A stretch of DNA of 23,236 nt. Source: a virus. Numbering within the stretch: position 1 is the first letter of the stretch; every line of letters starts with the position of its first letter. Below the pieces are notes generated by a model, which was given only the letters and a program-made list of their open reading frames with translations, had not been told where the DNA came from and made no database searches. Both the position numbers and the translations under genes were made by a program. Below, piece by piece: positions 1 through 7,272 of the stretch. The DNA lies in the IMG/VR virus record IMGVR_UViG_3300037041_000463, positions 1 through 23,236 of that record; one strand, given 5' to 3'.

Positions 1-64
1 ACCGCTGCCCACAGCGGTCGCATGCGGCAATGGCTGTTTTACCGGAGGCGAATCTATTAGCCAC
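1..64 (-). CDS. Partial CDS, N-terminus of a Cys-containing phage protein (possible zinc ribbon)
   Basis: Only the first 21 codons are in the window; the gene runs off the left edge. A GTG start at 64 gives MANRFASGKTAIAACDRCGQ. The CxxC pair (CDRC, residues 15-18) is typical of the first half of a zinc knuckle, and this N-terminus resembles a small phage protein often found beside tail-adaptor genes. That resemblance is from memory, not from a search. The start lies 4 bases after the TAG stop of the upstream gene (69-758), which fits the tight packing of this operon. The ribosome binding site is weak (TAGGGTAG). Function unknown. Confidence 0.6.
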   Translation of the reverse strand, partial: MANRFASGKTAIAACDRCGQR

Positions 65-68
65 AGCG

Positions 69-758
69 CTACCCTATGTACTGCCTGCGCGGCACGAACC
101 GCACTGGCGACTTGTCACGGTCTTCATCTGAAGCTAGCTGCCACGATTCATCGTATTGCATCTTGAGCGTCTGCATGCGCTCCAAGGCCCCGGGTATTTT
201 CATCGACAGGTAGTACGCCAATCCCGCAACCATAGCGGGCAGGAACCTGAAAGGCATGTCGCTAGTAGTCACGCCGGTGCCCGCGTCTTGGATTCGGCGC
301 AGTCTCCAGTACACGAAGGTGTATGTTTGTGCGCTGTCAGGCACGGGCCACAACACGATCTGTGGGGTGTTTAGTCGCTGCACCCACACCTGAATAGGTC
401 GGGCTTGGGTCAGCTTATTTGGGATGCTGGCGTACACCGGCTCCGCGATGCGCGTTACGGTCAGGTCTGCCTGTGTTGCCGCGTTCCCGGCACCCGTGCG
501 TAGCACATGGTCTAGCAAATCCACGGTGTCTGCAGGAAGCGCGTAGACAGAGGTGCCCGCCACTAGCGGAATAGAGCCTTGATCTACCGTCCACAAATTC
601 ACGCCCCGGTTGGCCCAGTCAGCAAACAGTAAGTTAAGTGACCGCCGTGTAGTGCGTAAGTCGTAGCCTGAACGCAGCTCGGCCCCGCACCGCTCAAACG
701 CCTCTTCGGCAATCTCCGTGATGTCGGGGTTCCATGACGCTGTGCCTGAAGTAGCCAT
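69..758 (-). CDS. Tail-adaptor / head-tail connector-like protein, 229 aa
   Basis: Probable neck protein joining the portal vertex to the tail. It has a helical N-terminus with a phage-adaptor style segment (LLFADWANRGVNLWTV, about residues 43-58), then a beta-rich middle, and ends in a helical segment followed by RRQYIG. The size and general layout resemble gp11-type tail tubular or adaptor proteins of podovirus-like phages; this is recognition of overall style, not of a diagnostic motif. The ATG directly follows the TAA of the preceding small gene, so translation is probably coupled. It is near the left end of the leftward structural operon, after the capsid genes, where connector genes are expected. 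Confidence 0.6.
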   Translation of the reverse strand: MATSGTASWNPDITEIAEEAFERCGAELRSGYDLRTTRRSLNLLFADWANRGVNLWTVDQGSIPLVAGTSVYALPADTVDLLDHVLRTGAGNAATQADLTVTRIAEPVYASIPNKLTQARPIQVWVQRLNTPQIVLWPVPDSAQTYTFVYWRLRRIQDAGTGVTTSDMPFRFLPAMVAGLAYYLSMKIPGALERMQTLKMQYDESWQLASDEDRDKSPVRFVPRRQYIG

Positions 759-998
759 TTAGCATTTCCATTTCTTGCGCGCCAGATTCAACCGGCTATC
801 CGGGTCTTTTGCCGCCGCAGGAAACATTTTAGCCTGTCCTGCAGAGCGCGCGCAAAACGAGTCTTTGCGCTTGCCGCCTTCGGGCTGTGGAGGCTTGAGG
901 TTCATACCCTGCTTCTTGGCCGACGCGCGGCCTTTGGCGTTCAAGCCGCCAGTTTTACTTTTACCCTCGGCGCGAGTCCATGCTGGTGTTTTAGCCAT
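759..998 (-). CDS. Small basic phage protein, 79 aa (DUF6321-like)
   Basis: The start MAKTPAWTR at 998 is chosen because it has an AAGGGA ribosome site; an upstream in-frame TTG at 1025 has no support. The protein is very basic and contains GGLNAKGRASAKKQGMNLKP (about residues 17-36), then a second basic block ending in KKWKC. This reads like the small phage family DUF6321, recognised from memory. It overlaps the preceding gene by 8 bases. Basic, short and located among structural genes, it may be a minor virion or DNA-binding protein, but no function is established. Confidence 0.65.
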   Translation of the reverse strand: MAKTPAWTRAEGKSKTGGLNAKGRASAKKQGMNLKPPQPEGGKRKDSFCARSAGQAKMFPAAAKDPDSRLNLARKKWKC

Positions 999-1224
999 GT
1001 TTGAATCCCTTAAAAGTCTCTGCAAGGCGAGCGCGTTGCCCTAGTTTCCCGGGGGCTTTAGCTGCAGCAGCAAGTTTCTTAGCGGGTATTTTTTCACCCG
1101 CCTTAACACCTAGTTGCGCCCGCAGCGCCCCGGGTTTCTTTACAGCGCCAGCAATCCAACCGCCTTTGGCTTTGCCGGGAACCTTAGAAGGGGCGATGTC
1201 GCCCATGCCGCGAGAGACTTTCAT
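991..1224 (-). CDS. Small basic phage protein, 77 aa
   Basis: The N-terminus MKVSRGMGDIAPSK is followed by repeated Lys/Gly/Ala stretches and a C-terminal block LGVKAGEKIPAKKLAAAAK then LGQRARLAETFKG. Small proteins of this type recur beside phage structural genes. The start at 1224 lies one base after an out-of-frame TGA (1226-1228) that closes a remnant reading frame from the upstream gene. The ribosome site is poor, which favours coupling. A later in-frame Met (1206) is possible but has no better ribosome site. Function unknown; the charge suggests nucleic-acid or capsid interior binding (inference). Confidence 0.6.
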   Translation of the reverse strand: MKVSRGMGDIAPSKVPGKAKGGWIAGAVKKPGALRAQLGVKAGEKIPAKKLAAAAKAPGKLGQRARLAETFKGFKHG

Positions 1225-1225
1225 C

Positions 1226-1285
1226 TCAGCATTTACGGGCTATGCCGTAACCCTTGTAGCCTGTGCGTAGGTCAGCACTTACCAC
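1226..1285 (-). other. Out-of-frame coding-like tail after the 108-aa gene (possible frameshift)
   Basis: Read +1 relative to the 1272-1598 gene, the sequence past its TGA gives DLRTGYKGYGIARKC and a stop at 1226-1228. The core TGYKGYG followed by basic residues repeats the C-terminus of the unrelated gene at 9697-10125 (TGYKGYGKAKKV). The frame has no start codon of its own. The next gene starts one base after its stop, the spacing seen elsewhere in the operon. It may be a true C-terminus reached by frameshift, an indel in the sequence, or a remnant. Confidence 0.4.
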
Positions 1286-1598
1286 CGCCGCGCATGGCCA
1301 CCATCTTGCCCTTGGTCTTGCCCTTGGACTCAATGCCGCCGCCCTTGGCGTACTTGGCTACGCCACCCTTCTTCATTGCCATTGCCTCAGACATCTCTTC
1401 CTTGACAAACTTCTTGGGCACACCCGCCTTTTTCATGGCCGCAACGTGCTTCATTTCCATAGCTTTAGATTCTTTCATACTTCCGCCTTTCGAGTAAAAC
1501 TCAAGTTTTCCGTTGTCCGTCTTCTTCTTACCAATAGACGTGCGCCCGTGGTCGGTCTCTGTTTTGGCAAGTGCTTGTTTCGGTGTGGAGTTACGCAT
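1272..1598 (-). CDS. Small Lys/Gly-rich phage protein, 108 aa
   Basis: A basic, Met- and Lys-rich protein with repeated MKKGG-type elements (AMKKGGVAKYAKGGG, about residues 74-88) ending MRGGGKC. Such KGG-repeat proteins are common small structural-operon products in environmental phages. The first ATG (1598) overlaps the stop of the upstream gene by 8 bases. An internal Met (MKESKAMEM, start 1478) has a better ribosome site (AAGGCGGAAG) and is a credible alternative giving 68 aa. The frame stops at 1272 although a coding-like continuation exists in another frame. Function unknown. Confidence 0.6.
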   Translation of the reverse strand: MRNSTPKQALAKTETDHGRTSIGKKKTDNGKLEFYSKGGSMKESKAMEMKHVAAMKKAGVPKKFVKEEMSEAMAMKKGGVAKYAKGGGIESKGKTKGKMVAMRGGGKC

Positions 1599-1896
1599 AA
1601 AAAAACGTCACCGATGTCACATTCGCCAGTGTGCAGTGAATATTTGCGGTAAAAAGCAAACCGTTCTCGGGGATAGGTACATACGTTGGGAACGTAGCCA
1701 ACGCCACTGTGGGGATTGTGGCTTTGATAGGGCCGCTGGCCCCACCGTCACGTAGCACCACCGTGCCTGCAAGTGCGCCGGGGATAATATACATGCCTTT
1801 CACTCGCGCACGCGACATGTTATTGCCTGCGGCATCTGTTGCCTGCCCAGTTGCTGCTAAAGGTGTGCTAGCCAGAACGTCGGTTGAAACTGTCAT
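1591..1896 (-). CDS. Small virion-associated protein, 101 aa
   Basis: A short beta-rich protein with few charged residues. It has a Thr/Ala-rich N-terminus, then alternating hydrophobic segments such as MYIIPGALAGTVVLRDGG and a C-terminus ending VTFFYA. The composition resembles small phage surface or decoration proteins. The ATG at 1896 has a good ribosome site (AGGTGA) that starts just after the TAA of the preceding gene. The stop overlaps the next gene's ATG. It probably belongs to the virion because of position and composition; no family is recognised with certainty. Confidence 0.6.
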   Translation of the reverse strand: MTVSTDVLASTPLAATGQATDAAGNNMSRARVKGMYIIPGALAGTVVLRDGGASGPIKATIPTVALATFPTYVPIPENGLLFTANIHCTLANVTSVTFFYA

Positions 1897-1906
1897 GCGT
1901 CACCTA

Positions 1907-2392
1907 TTAGACAGGATCGGTAGAACCGTCATCCGCGCGCTGCATGTATTCCACAGAGACCACGATGGAGCCTGCGGTCGGATTTCCGCCAGCCGCAGTA
2001 AAGGTACCCGTCAAGCCCACGTCAGCTGTACCGACGTTATTGGTCTGGTTAGCAACCAACGCCGCATCAACGGTGGCCTGCGGTACTTTCACTACCGTCA
2101 AGCCGGTGTTGAGCGTGGTTTGATAGAAGTTGGCGGTGCCTCCGGACAGCCCAATGGTCACACCTACGTTGGATACTGAACCACCAGAGATGGCCGTCAC
2201 CACTTCGTAGTTGATTCGGAGGATTTTGGAGCCTGCAGGCAGGCGAAACAGACTTTGCGCCGTTGGCGATGTGGTCATCGCGCCGAAAGGTACGGTGGCA
2301 GTCTGTACCAGCGTTACGAGGCCGGTGTTTTCGGTAGCGCCTTGGCGCACGGTGCCCACACGCAGCGGGCCGGAGAACGAACTGAATGACAT
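1907..2392 (-). CDS. Virion structural protein, beta-rich, 161 aa
   Basis: Starts MSFSSFSGPLRVGTVRQG, a type of N-terminus I associate with structural proteins encoded after the capsid gene in environmental podovirus-like phages. The rest is rich in Thr, Ser, Val and Gly with almost no Lys, and contains LPAGSKILRINYEVVTAISG (about residues 51-70), consistent with a beta-sandwich. It is the first structural gene after the homing endonuclease, which separates it from the capsid gene. The ribosome site is modest (TAGGAT). Likely a minor head or decoration protein; exact role unknown. Confidence 0.6.
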   Translation of the reverse strand: MSFSSFSGPLRVGTVRQGATENTGLVTLVQTATVPFGAMTTSPTAQSLFRLPAGSKILRINYEVVTAISGGSVSNVGVTIGLSGGTANFYQTTLNTGLTVVKVPQATVDAALVANQTNNVGTADVGLTGTFTAAGGNPTAGSIVVSVEYMQRADDGSTDPV

Positions 2393-2460
2393 GGTGTTTT
2401 ATCCTACTTTGGGGTACTGCAGTCTGTAGGTAGTCTGCCGGGAGCAGTCTGCAATACCGG

Positions 2461-3423
2461 TTATCCCGGTACACGGTTTATATCACATGCAGGTTGGATT
2501 TGGCAAGCTTTCTTCTTGCGTGCCTCCAGCATCCGCGCTTTGAACTCCGGGTCAGCCCATCGTGCTTTCAGTGCTGCCGCCTTGGACGCTTTGACCTCGG
2601 GCCGGTTGGCTATCTCTTGGTTGTTCGCCGTCTGCTGCGCTGCGTAGGTTGGGTCTGCCCATTGCGCACTCGCCTGCGCGCTAGTCTTTGCCTTGGACGC
2701 ATCTGTGCTGCGCGCCTGCTTTATTCCTTCGGCGCGTTTCTCGCGCACATCTTCCTTGGCCCACGTTGCCTTGGTAGCCTGTGCCTTACCCGCACGCACC
2801 TCGGGTCTTTTATGCGCCGCTTTCTGCGCTTCTACGACACGCTCGGCGTACTCGGGGTCTTGCCACATCTTTGTTGTGGCCGCGCGCATTGTTTGTCGAA
2901 ACTCTTCCGTGTGTATGAAAGCGGCTTTACCTGCCTCGCGCCGAGCTATAACTTCCGGGTCTTTCAGTGCCTCGCGTATAGCTGCCACCGTACGCTCGCG
3001 GTACTCGGGGGTTGCCCATCTTCTGGTCGTCTCCGCCACTTGGGCTGCGCGCCTGTCCGGGGCGCAGTGTGCCGCACTTATACGCGCGTTCCACTCCGGT
3101 GTACGTAGTATTCCCGCGAAGCCTTCTCCTCCGTCTGTCAAATTAAACAGTGTACCTGTACCCAAATCACGCCGCCCGTACGCTTCTATGAGGCGCATTT
3201 CTTCATAGAAGGCTTCTGCTTCGGTAAGCTCGTCTTTGACGATCTCGATGTGTGGTACCAACTCCAGCCGCCGTAGCTGTGCCAGCAGGCTACCGAATCC
3301 GGGATTTTTCGGCACACGACCTTCCCAATGCTGCCACGCACGCCTCCCCGTACCTTTGCCGACGTACACCGGCTGCTTGTTTTTGTTGGGGCGGGGGTCT
3401 CGATAAACGTAAACATAAAACAT
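2461..3423 (-). CDS. GIY-YIG homing endonuclease with NUMOD3-like repeats, 320 aa
   Basis: A free-standing DNA endonuclease expected to cut an allele lacking it and so spread its gene. The GIY-YIG domain is visible at residues 1-101: YVYVYR (3-8), YVGKGTGRR (20-28, with the conserved Arg), the catalytic-type Glu in EEMRLIEAYG (about 75) and NLTDGGEG (94-101). From about 105 to the end there are roughly ten helical repeats of 17-20 residues with a WxDPEY/RPEV core, as in NUMOD3/IENR-type DNA-binding modules. The ATG at 3423 has an AAGGAG site. It has its own promoter and lies just past the capsid-gene terminator, a typical invasion site between essential genes. Confidence 0.9.
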   Translation of the reverse strand: MFYVYVYRDPRPNKNKQPVYVGKGTGRRAWQHWEGRVPKNPGFGSLLAQLRRLELVPHIEIVKDELTEAEAFYEEMRLIEAYGRRDLGTGTLFNLTDGGEGFAGILRTPEWNARISAAHCAPDRRAAQVAETTRRWATPEYRERTVAAIREALKDPEVIARREAGKAAFIHTEEFRQTMRAATTKMWQDPEYAERVVEAQKAAHKRPEVRAGKAQATKATWAKEDVREKRAEGIKQARSTDASKAKTSAQASAQWADPTYAAQQTANNQEIANRPEVKASKAAALKARWADPEFKARMLEARKKKACQIQPACDINRVPG

Positions 3424-3446
3424 GGTTGCTCCTTAAAGATGCCCCC

Positions 3447-3475
3447 AGTATATAACGATGTACGGAGAATTGCAA
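3447..3475 (-). promoter_or_regulatory. Sigma70-like promoter of the homing endonuclease
   Basis: On the minus strand TTGCAA (3470-3475) and TATACT (3447-3452) are separated by exactly 17 bases, close to the consensus. Transcription would start near 3440, about 17 bases before the ATG. Because the capsid operon appears to end at the terminator just upstream, this promoter may also drive the tail-side genes downstream of the endonuclease. Confidence 0.7.
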
Positions 3476-3564
3476 GAATTATGTATTTCTACATAAATAA
3501 GGTACTGTTCGCGGAACATCCTTGGTGTGTATCTTTCACAAGCTTTGTATCGCTTTTTCCATGA

Positions 3565-3588
3565 AAAAAGGCCCCGAAGGGCCTTTTT
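3565..3588. terminator. Bidirectional rho-independent terminator after the capsid gene
   Basis: A perfect 10-bp inverted repeat AAAAAGGCCC / GGGCCTTTTT around a CGAA loop. Its A and T ends provide a U tract in either direction. It lies 21 bases past the stop of the capsid gene (3609), so on the minus strand it ends the terminase-to-capsid transcript. Confidence 0.9.
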
Positions 3589-3608
3589 CTGTGGTTTTTA
3601 TGCCGACT

Positions 3609-4541
3609 TTAGGTCGAACCGGAGCTGCCCCAGCATCCGAGACTGTCGCTGAACCCGAAAGAATATCGCTCTCTCGCCTTAAAGCGAGTGTTCCCCGTTT
3701 CGAAGTCTCCATCCATGGAAGTCACCAGAGGCGCACGCACGAAGTGCTTGAGGCCGTTTGGCACGTCAGTCAAGAGGAACCACGCGTTGGTGTCAGTCAA
3801 GAAGTGGTTGACCACGTAGCCTTCAGGTACCACGCCCATGTTCACAATGGCAGAGATGTCATTGTCAGTGGTGCCGGTGCGCAACTGAGTCTTCATCAAG
3901 CGTTCTGCAACGAATTGCAGTGCTGGAGGAATAATCATCTTGCGGGGCTTGGCCGCGATCAACAGGCCGCGCTCGTCAGTCCAAGCGGCGATCTGAATAA
4001 CTGCGTTCTCCAGCGAAGTCTCGTTCAAGTCCACACCTACGGTGGGGCTGTTGAAGTTGACAGAGCCGTTGACCAAGGGGTGGCCTACGCGAGTGCCGCT
4101 GGAGTTCACACCAAACAAGGACACACCGTCGCCTCCCAAGAAGTTCTGGCTGAAACCGTTGTTGATAACGGCAGCACCCTTCACTTGCTTGGTGTAGGAC
4201 ATAGAGCGGGCCAAAGCCTTGGTATAGCGCGCGGACAGGCTGTCGTACAGGTTGTCCTCAATCGCCTCTTCCGTGATGGCGAAGCCTTGGGCAATCGTCT
4301 CATGGGTGTAACGGGCGGTGAATGCTTCCTGCGCGTTGTCGTACGCGATACCGGCACCTTCGGTCTTCACTGGGGCGGCTTGGAAGCCTGCCAGCTTGGT
4401 TTCTTCTTCAAAGCTACGCTCCGATTTCTCGATTTCGTAGATTTCTTTGTGCTCTTCGCCGTAGCGGGCATACTCCATGCCAAACAATGCGTTGAGTCCG
4501 GGGAGCAGTTCTTTCAGTAACTGCGAGCGTGAAATAGCCAT
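3609..4541 (-). CDS. Major capsid protein (Mu gpT-like, HK97 fold), 310 aa
   Basis: The main shell protein of the head. The start MAISRSQLLKELLPGLNALF and the segment about residues 75-115 (ARYTHETIAQGFAITEEAIE, then LARSMSYTKQ) match the Mu-like major head subunit family as I know it. Later conserved features are the KMIIPPAL segment and the C-terminal RYSFGFSD. The length is normal for this family. The ATG has a strong AAGGAG site. It is the last gene before the strong terminator, preceded by a scaffold-like gene and two small virion genes, the expected order. Confidence 0.85.
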   Translation of the reverse strand: MAISRSQLLKELLPGLNALFGMEYARYGEEHKEIYEIEKSERSFEEETKLAGFQAAPVKTEGAGIAYDNAQEAFTARYTHETIAQGFAITEEAIEDNLYDSLSARYTKALARSMSYTKQVKGAAVINNGFSQNFLGGDGVSLFGVNSSGTRVGHPLVNGSVNFNSPTVGVDLNETSLENAVIQIAAWTDERGLLIAAKPRKMIIPPALQFVAERLMKTQLRTGTTDNDISAIVNMGVVPEGYVVNHFLTDTNAWFLLTDVPNGLKHFVRAPLVTSMDGDFETGNTRFKARERYSFGFSDSLGCWGSSGST

Positions 4542-4567
4542 TTTCTAGTACTCCTTGTGTTTTGGGG

Positions 4568-5227
4568 TTAGACGCCGAGTGGGTTAGTGTAGGAATGCAC
4601 GCCCACATTAAACTTCACAAGGAATTCAGGGAAGGCGTCGGTTTCGGTACCGCGCACAACGTCCACGATACGCAGACCCAAGGTGGTTGTTGCCGCCAAG
4701 GATGCACCGTTGGCACCGACCACCAAGTTCATGGTAGACAGGCCGGTTGTCGCAGAGCCGCCGAAGTTACCCAAGGCTGCATTCTTGCCGACCGCGCCGG
4801 GCCAACCAGAACCACCAGTACCGCTGTTGAAAGTGCCCAAAGCTGCCGAACCCTGCACTTGATACAGTTGGTCGTAGTCTTCAGCCACTTGCACCCAGAT
4901 GTCGGTGTAGCCTGCGGTTGTCGCATTGATTGGGAGGTTTTGGCCCCACAATGCTTGCCGGGTTTGCGGCAGTACGTAACGCACGCCTGTGCACACACCA
5001 ACAATACCTGCGGTGGCGTTAGCCGAAGTGGCGGGAATCTGGATCGCCACAGGGCTGGAGGCCACTACGGAAGGCAAGCCTGCCGCAGACAGCACAATCA
5101 GTGCACCTGTGAAAATCGCAGTCGTATCTGCGGCAACACGGTATTCACGAATACCGCTGTTGCTTGTGGCACGTCCACCGATCATGCCGATCGGTTTCAA
5201 GCCATAGGGGGAAGCTACACTAGCCAT
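4568..5227 (-). CDS. Virion structural protein, Gly/Ala/Thr-rich, 219 aa
   Basis: Starts MASVASPYGLKPIGMIGGR, an N-terminus style known from structural proteins next to capsid genes in environmental phages. The body is beta-rich with many Gly, Ala, Ser and Thr, and includes AGIVGVCTGVRYVL (about residues 72-85), an acidic segment AEDYDQLYQVQG, and GSATTGLSTMNLVVG. The strong site GGAGTC precedes the ATG. It lies directly upstream of the capsid gene, so a head decoration or shell-stabilising role is plausible (inference). No catalytic motif or membrane segment is evident. Confidence 0.65.
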   Translation of the reverse strand: MASVASPYGLKPIGMIGGRATSNSGIREYRVAADTTAIFTGALIVLSAAGLPSVVASSPVAIQIPATSANATAGIVGVCTGVRYVLPQTRQALWGQNLPINATTAGYTDIWVQVAEDYDQLYQVQGSAALGTFNSGTGGSGWPGAVGKNAALGNFGGSATTGLSTMNLVVGANGASLAATTTLGLRIVDVVRGTETDAFPEFLVKFNVGVHSYTNPLGV

Positions 5228-5241
5228 TTAAGACTCCTTTG

Positions 5242-5691
5242 TTAAGAACCTGAACCAAAATTTGCGCCTCTGCTAACACTGGTCTTGCGTTCAGTGAAGA
5301 GCGGCATGCGCGCGTCGTTATTTCTCATATAGCTGTTGTCTACAGAGTCCATCTGGTTCTGCGCCTGTTTCTGGTAGTACTCGTCCCGGGCTTTCGCTTG
5401 TTCGACAGACATAGCACATAGCATAAGTCCGCCGATTTCCACATTGCCGGAGCCGTTGGCACCAAACAGTTGCAGCTCAGGATAGTCTTCCACTTTCACC
5501 GGCACCCAGCCTTCGCGCATCTTGCGAGACACGTTGGTTGGGTCAGACTGCCCTAGCACATGCGTTGCAATCCAACGATGCACGATCCCCGGACGGGGGT
5601 TAGGGTCAGGCAGATTTGTCGGTGGGACATACACTGCACGAGCTTGCTTTTCGCGTGACACTAATTCACGGGGGGTACGGGTTTCAGCCAT
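5242..5691 (-). CDS. Conserved virion-operon protein, 149 aa
   Basis: Contains RPGIVHRWIATHVLGQSDPTN, then NVSRKMREGWVPVKVEDYPE, then EIGGLMLCAMSVEQAKARDE and a C-terminus with RMPLF and SVSRGANFGSG. I recognise this arrangement (arginine-tryptophan segment, REGW, GGL, then a YY-containing helix) as a hypothetical protein that usually sits between scaffold and capsid genes in environmental phages. The ATG follows the scaffold stop by 2 bases (TGAAATG) with GGAGAAC as ribosome site inside the scaffold gene. Function unknown; probably needed for head assembly. Confidence 0.65.
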   Translation of the reverse strand: MAETRTPRELVSREKQARAVYVPPTNLPDPNPRPGIVHRWIATHVLGQSDPTNVSRKMREGWVPVKVEDYPELQLFGANGSGNVEIGGLMLCAMSVEQAKARDEYYQKQAQNQMDSVDNSYMRNNDARMPLFTERKTSVSRGANFGSGS

Positions 5692-5692
5692 T

Positions 5693-6640
5693 TCAGTTCT
5701 CCAATTTTGCTACTTGTACAGCGTACTGCTGCGGGGTTAGTCCTAACTTACTTGCCAACGCTACTTGCGTCGCGGTCAGTTGGATTTTTCTTGCTCCAGA
5801 CGAGCGTGCTGCTGGGGCCACCACAGAGGCAGGTCTTTTAGAGGCACTTTGTGACTGTTGCCGTTCCACGTTGCCGCCGAACATGTCGGGGAACGTAGTC
5901 TTCAAGCGAGCATCGATTTGCTCGAAATAGCCATCCGATGTCGGATCGACACCAGAACGCACTAACTTGTTGTGCAGCCCCATAGCGAAGCTGGTAATTT
6001 CGTCGTACTCGGGGTCTCCAAACCACTGGTTTTTGGCCTGCCAGCGCAGTGTTTTCGTGTCCGGTTTGGGTGTATTCGGTACTTGTTGTTGCGTTTGTAC
6101 CACCTCTTCTTGCTCTTGTAAAGAGGTTGGGCGGAATTTTTTAGCCTCGGCCGCACGGATTTTTGCATCGAACAGCTCGTCTTGCGCCGCAACAATGGCC
6201 TCGTTGTCAAAGGCCTCTTGTGCCTCGAACAGTTTGCGCTTGGCTTTCTCCACGGCGGAGTCCGCAATAGTCAGGGCCTGCTCAACGTACTGCTTGCTGC
6301 CGTTGTCTACCACCGCGCGCAACTGACGGTTTTCGTCCAGCAGCTGCTTGGCCGCGCGCTCTAACTCCACCTTCTCACGCTCAATGGTCTCTTTGGCGCG
6401 TCGTTCGTCGTGGCGCGCGTGCGTCAGTTCCTTGATGCGCCCTTGTACTTTCTCGGAGTAGGACTCCAATTCGGCTTCGTCGGGGTCGGTAACTTCTTTG
6501 TCCAGAGGGCGACGGCCCTTGTCTTGGGCAGGTACGTCATCGACCACTTCAATCTCAAAGTCGTCGTCCTTACCGGCCCCGACGGCTACGGCCTTCGCCT
6601 CTTTTTCGTCTGGAAACTCGAATTCGTCTTTTACTGCCAT
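5693..6640 (-). CDS. Scaffold-like head assembly protein, 315 aa
   Basis: An acidic N-terminus (DDDFEIEVVDDVP, about residues 27-39) is followed by a long charged helical region (about 60-190) rich in Glu, Lys, Ala and Gln that should form a coiled coil, then a Gln-rich linker and a C-terminal helical part. Position before the capsid gene and this composition indicate a scaffolding protein that guides procapsid assembly and is absent from mature heads. The start MAVKDEFEFPDE at 6640 is chosen for its ideal GGAGG site; an earlier in-frame start at 6682 lies inside the GroES-like gene. Not confirmed by a family match. Confidence 0.75.
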   Translation of the reverse strand: MAVKDEFEFPDEKEAKAVAVGAGKDDDFEIEVVDDVPAQDKGRRPLDKEVTDPDEAELESYSEKVQGRIKELTHARHDERRAKETIEREKVELERAAKQLLDENRQLRAVVDNGSKQYVEQALTIADSAVEKAKRKLFEAQEAFDNEAIVAAQDELFDAKIRAAEAKKFRPTSLQEQEEVVQTQQQVPNTPKPDTKTLRWQAKNQWFGDPEYDEITSFAMGLHNKLVRSGVDPTSDGYFEQIDARLKTTFPDMFGGNVERQQSQSASKRPASVVAPAARSSGARKIQLTATQVALASKLGLTPQQYAVQVAKLEN

Positions 6641-6641
6641 A

Positions 6642-7082
6642 TCAGCCTCCGATCCTAGAAATCCCTCTTGGGTCTGCAACAACTGCTTCGACTTGATCGT
6701 CGTTCAAAATCCGCATTTCTTTGTCAAAAATCTTGAAACGCGTACCGGCATAGGTGCGTACTAAGATGAAATCGCCCGCCTTGCACCACGCTCCGGACGG
6801 AAACTTCTTCTCGTCCTTGTATGCGTCGGGGCCCACCGCCAGAACGAACAGAACCGCGGTGGCATGCTCTTCTTGTTTCAGATAGCTGTCCGCGCGAATG
6901 ATGCCAGTTTCACCATAGGTCTTGGCTACCTCGGGCAGCGCACACAGAATCTTGTATCCCTGCGGCTGCGGTAGGTACGTGGCTTTTTCGCCGTCGGCAA
7001 TCCCTTCGTCGGGCGCTTCTTGCGGAACAATGCCGGGTGGCAGGGCTAGTCCGGGAGGGAGTATGATTTCACTATTCGTCAT
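6642..7082 (-). CDS. GroES-like co-chaperonin (Cpn10 fold), 146 aa
   Basis: Expected to cap a GroEL ring and help fold a virion protein, most likely the capsid protein. Residues about 42-136 follow the Cpn10 pattern: YKILCALPE (43-51), a mobile-loop-like KTYGETGII (54-62), VLAVGPDAY (80-88), WCKAGDFILVRTYAGTRFKI (99-118) and the closing strand LNDDQVEAVV (126-135). An extra Pro-rich N-terminus of about 40 residues is absent from bacterial GroES (about 97 aa). The gene overlaps its upstream neighbour by 11 bases and is one base from the scaffold gene, inside the head operon. T4 gp31 is a known phage precedent. Confidence 0.8.
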   Translation of the reverse strand: MTNSEIILPPGLALPPGIVPQEAPDEGIADGEKATYLPQPQGYKILCALPEVAKTYGETGIIRADSYLKQEEHATAVLFVLAVGPDAYKDEKKFPSGAWCKAGDFILVRTYAGTRFKIFDKEMRILNDDQVEAVVADPRGISRIGG

Positions 7083-7272
7083 CTTGAGATACCTTTTTTA
7101 GCAGGGTCGATAGGTGTTCCTCTGCCAGCGCCAAGCCCCGTATCACGCCGCAGAGTTTTTGGTATTCATCGAACGTCTTGCACACACCGTTGGCCAAGTC
7201 GTCCGCGTAGTTGTTCATGTCCTTACGGATGCTTTTACGCAGTGCATCGGCAAACTGTTGGGTTTCGGTCAT
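7072..7272 (-). CDS. Small helical protein of unknown function, 66 aa
   Basis: A charged, probably all-helical protein (MTETQQFADALRKSIRKDMN..., ending KKVSQDDE). Its ATG overlaps the portal TGA in an ATGA junction and a GGGAG ribosome site lies in the end of the portal gene, so translation is coupled to the portal. It overlaps the GroES-like gene by 11 bases. The location between portal and head-assembly genes suggests a minor assembly factor, but nothing in the sequence identifies it. Confidence 0.65.
   Translation of the reverse strand: MTETQQFADALRKSIRKDMNNYADDLANGVCKTFDEYQKLCGVIRGLALAEEHLSTLLKKVSQDDE

Noticed and set aside
2494-3108. Plus-strand open frame of 204 codons
   Set aside because: Antisense shadow of the repeat region of the homing endonuclease; high Cys and Arg content is a by-product.
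3522-4520. Long plus-strand open frame of 332 codons
   Set aside because: It lies antisense to the capsid gene, which has a strong ribosome site and recognisable sequence; the frame has no family-like features.
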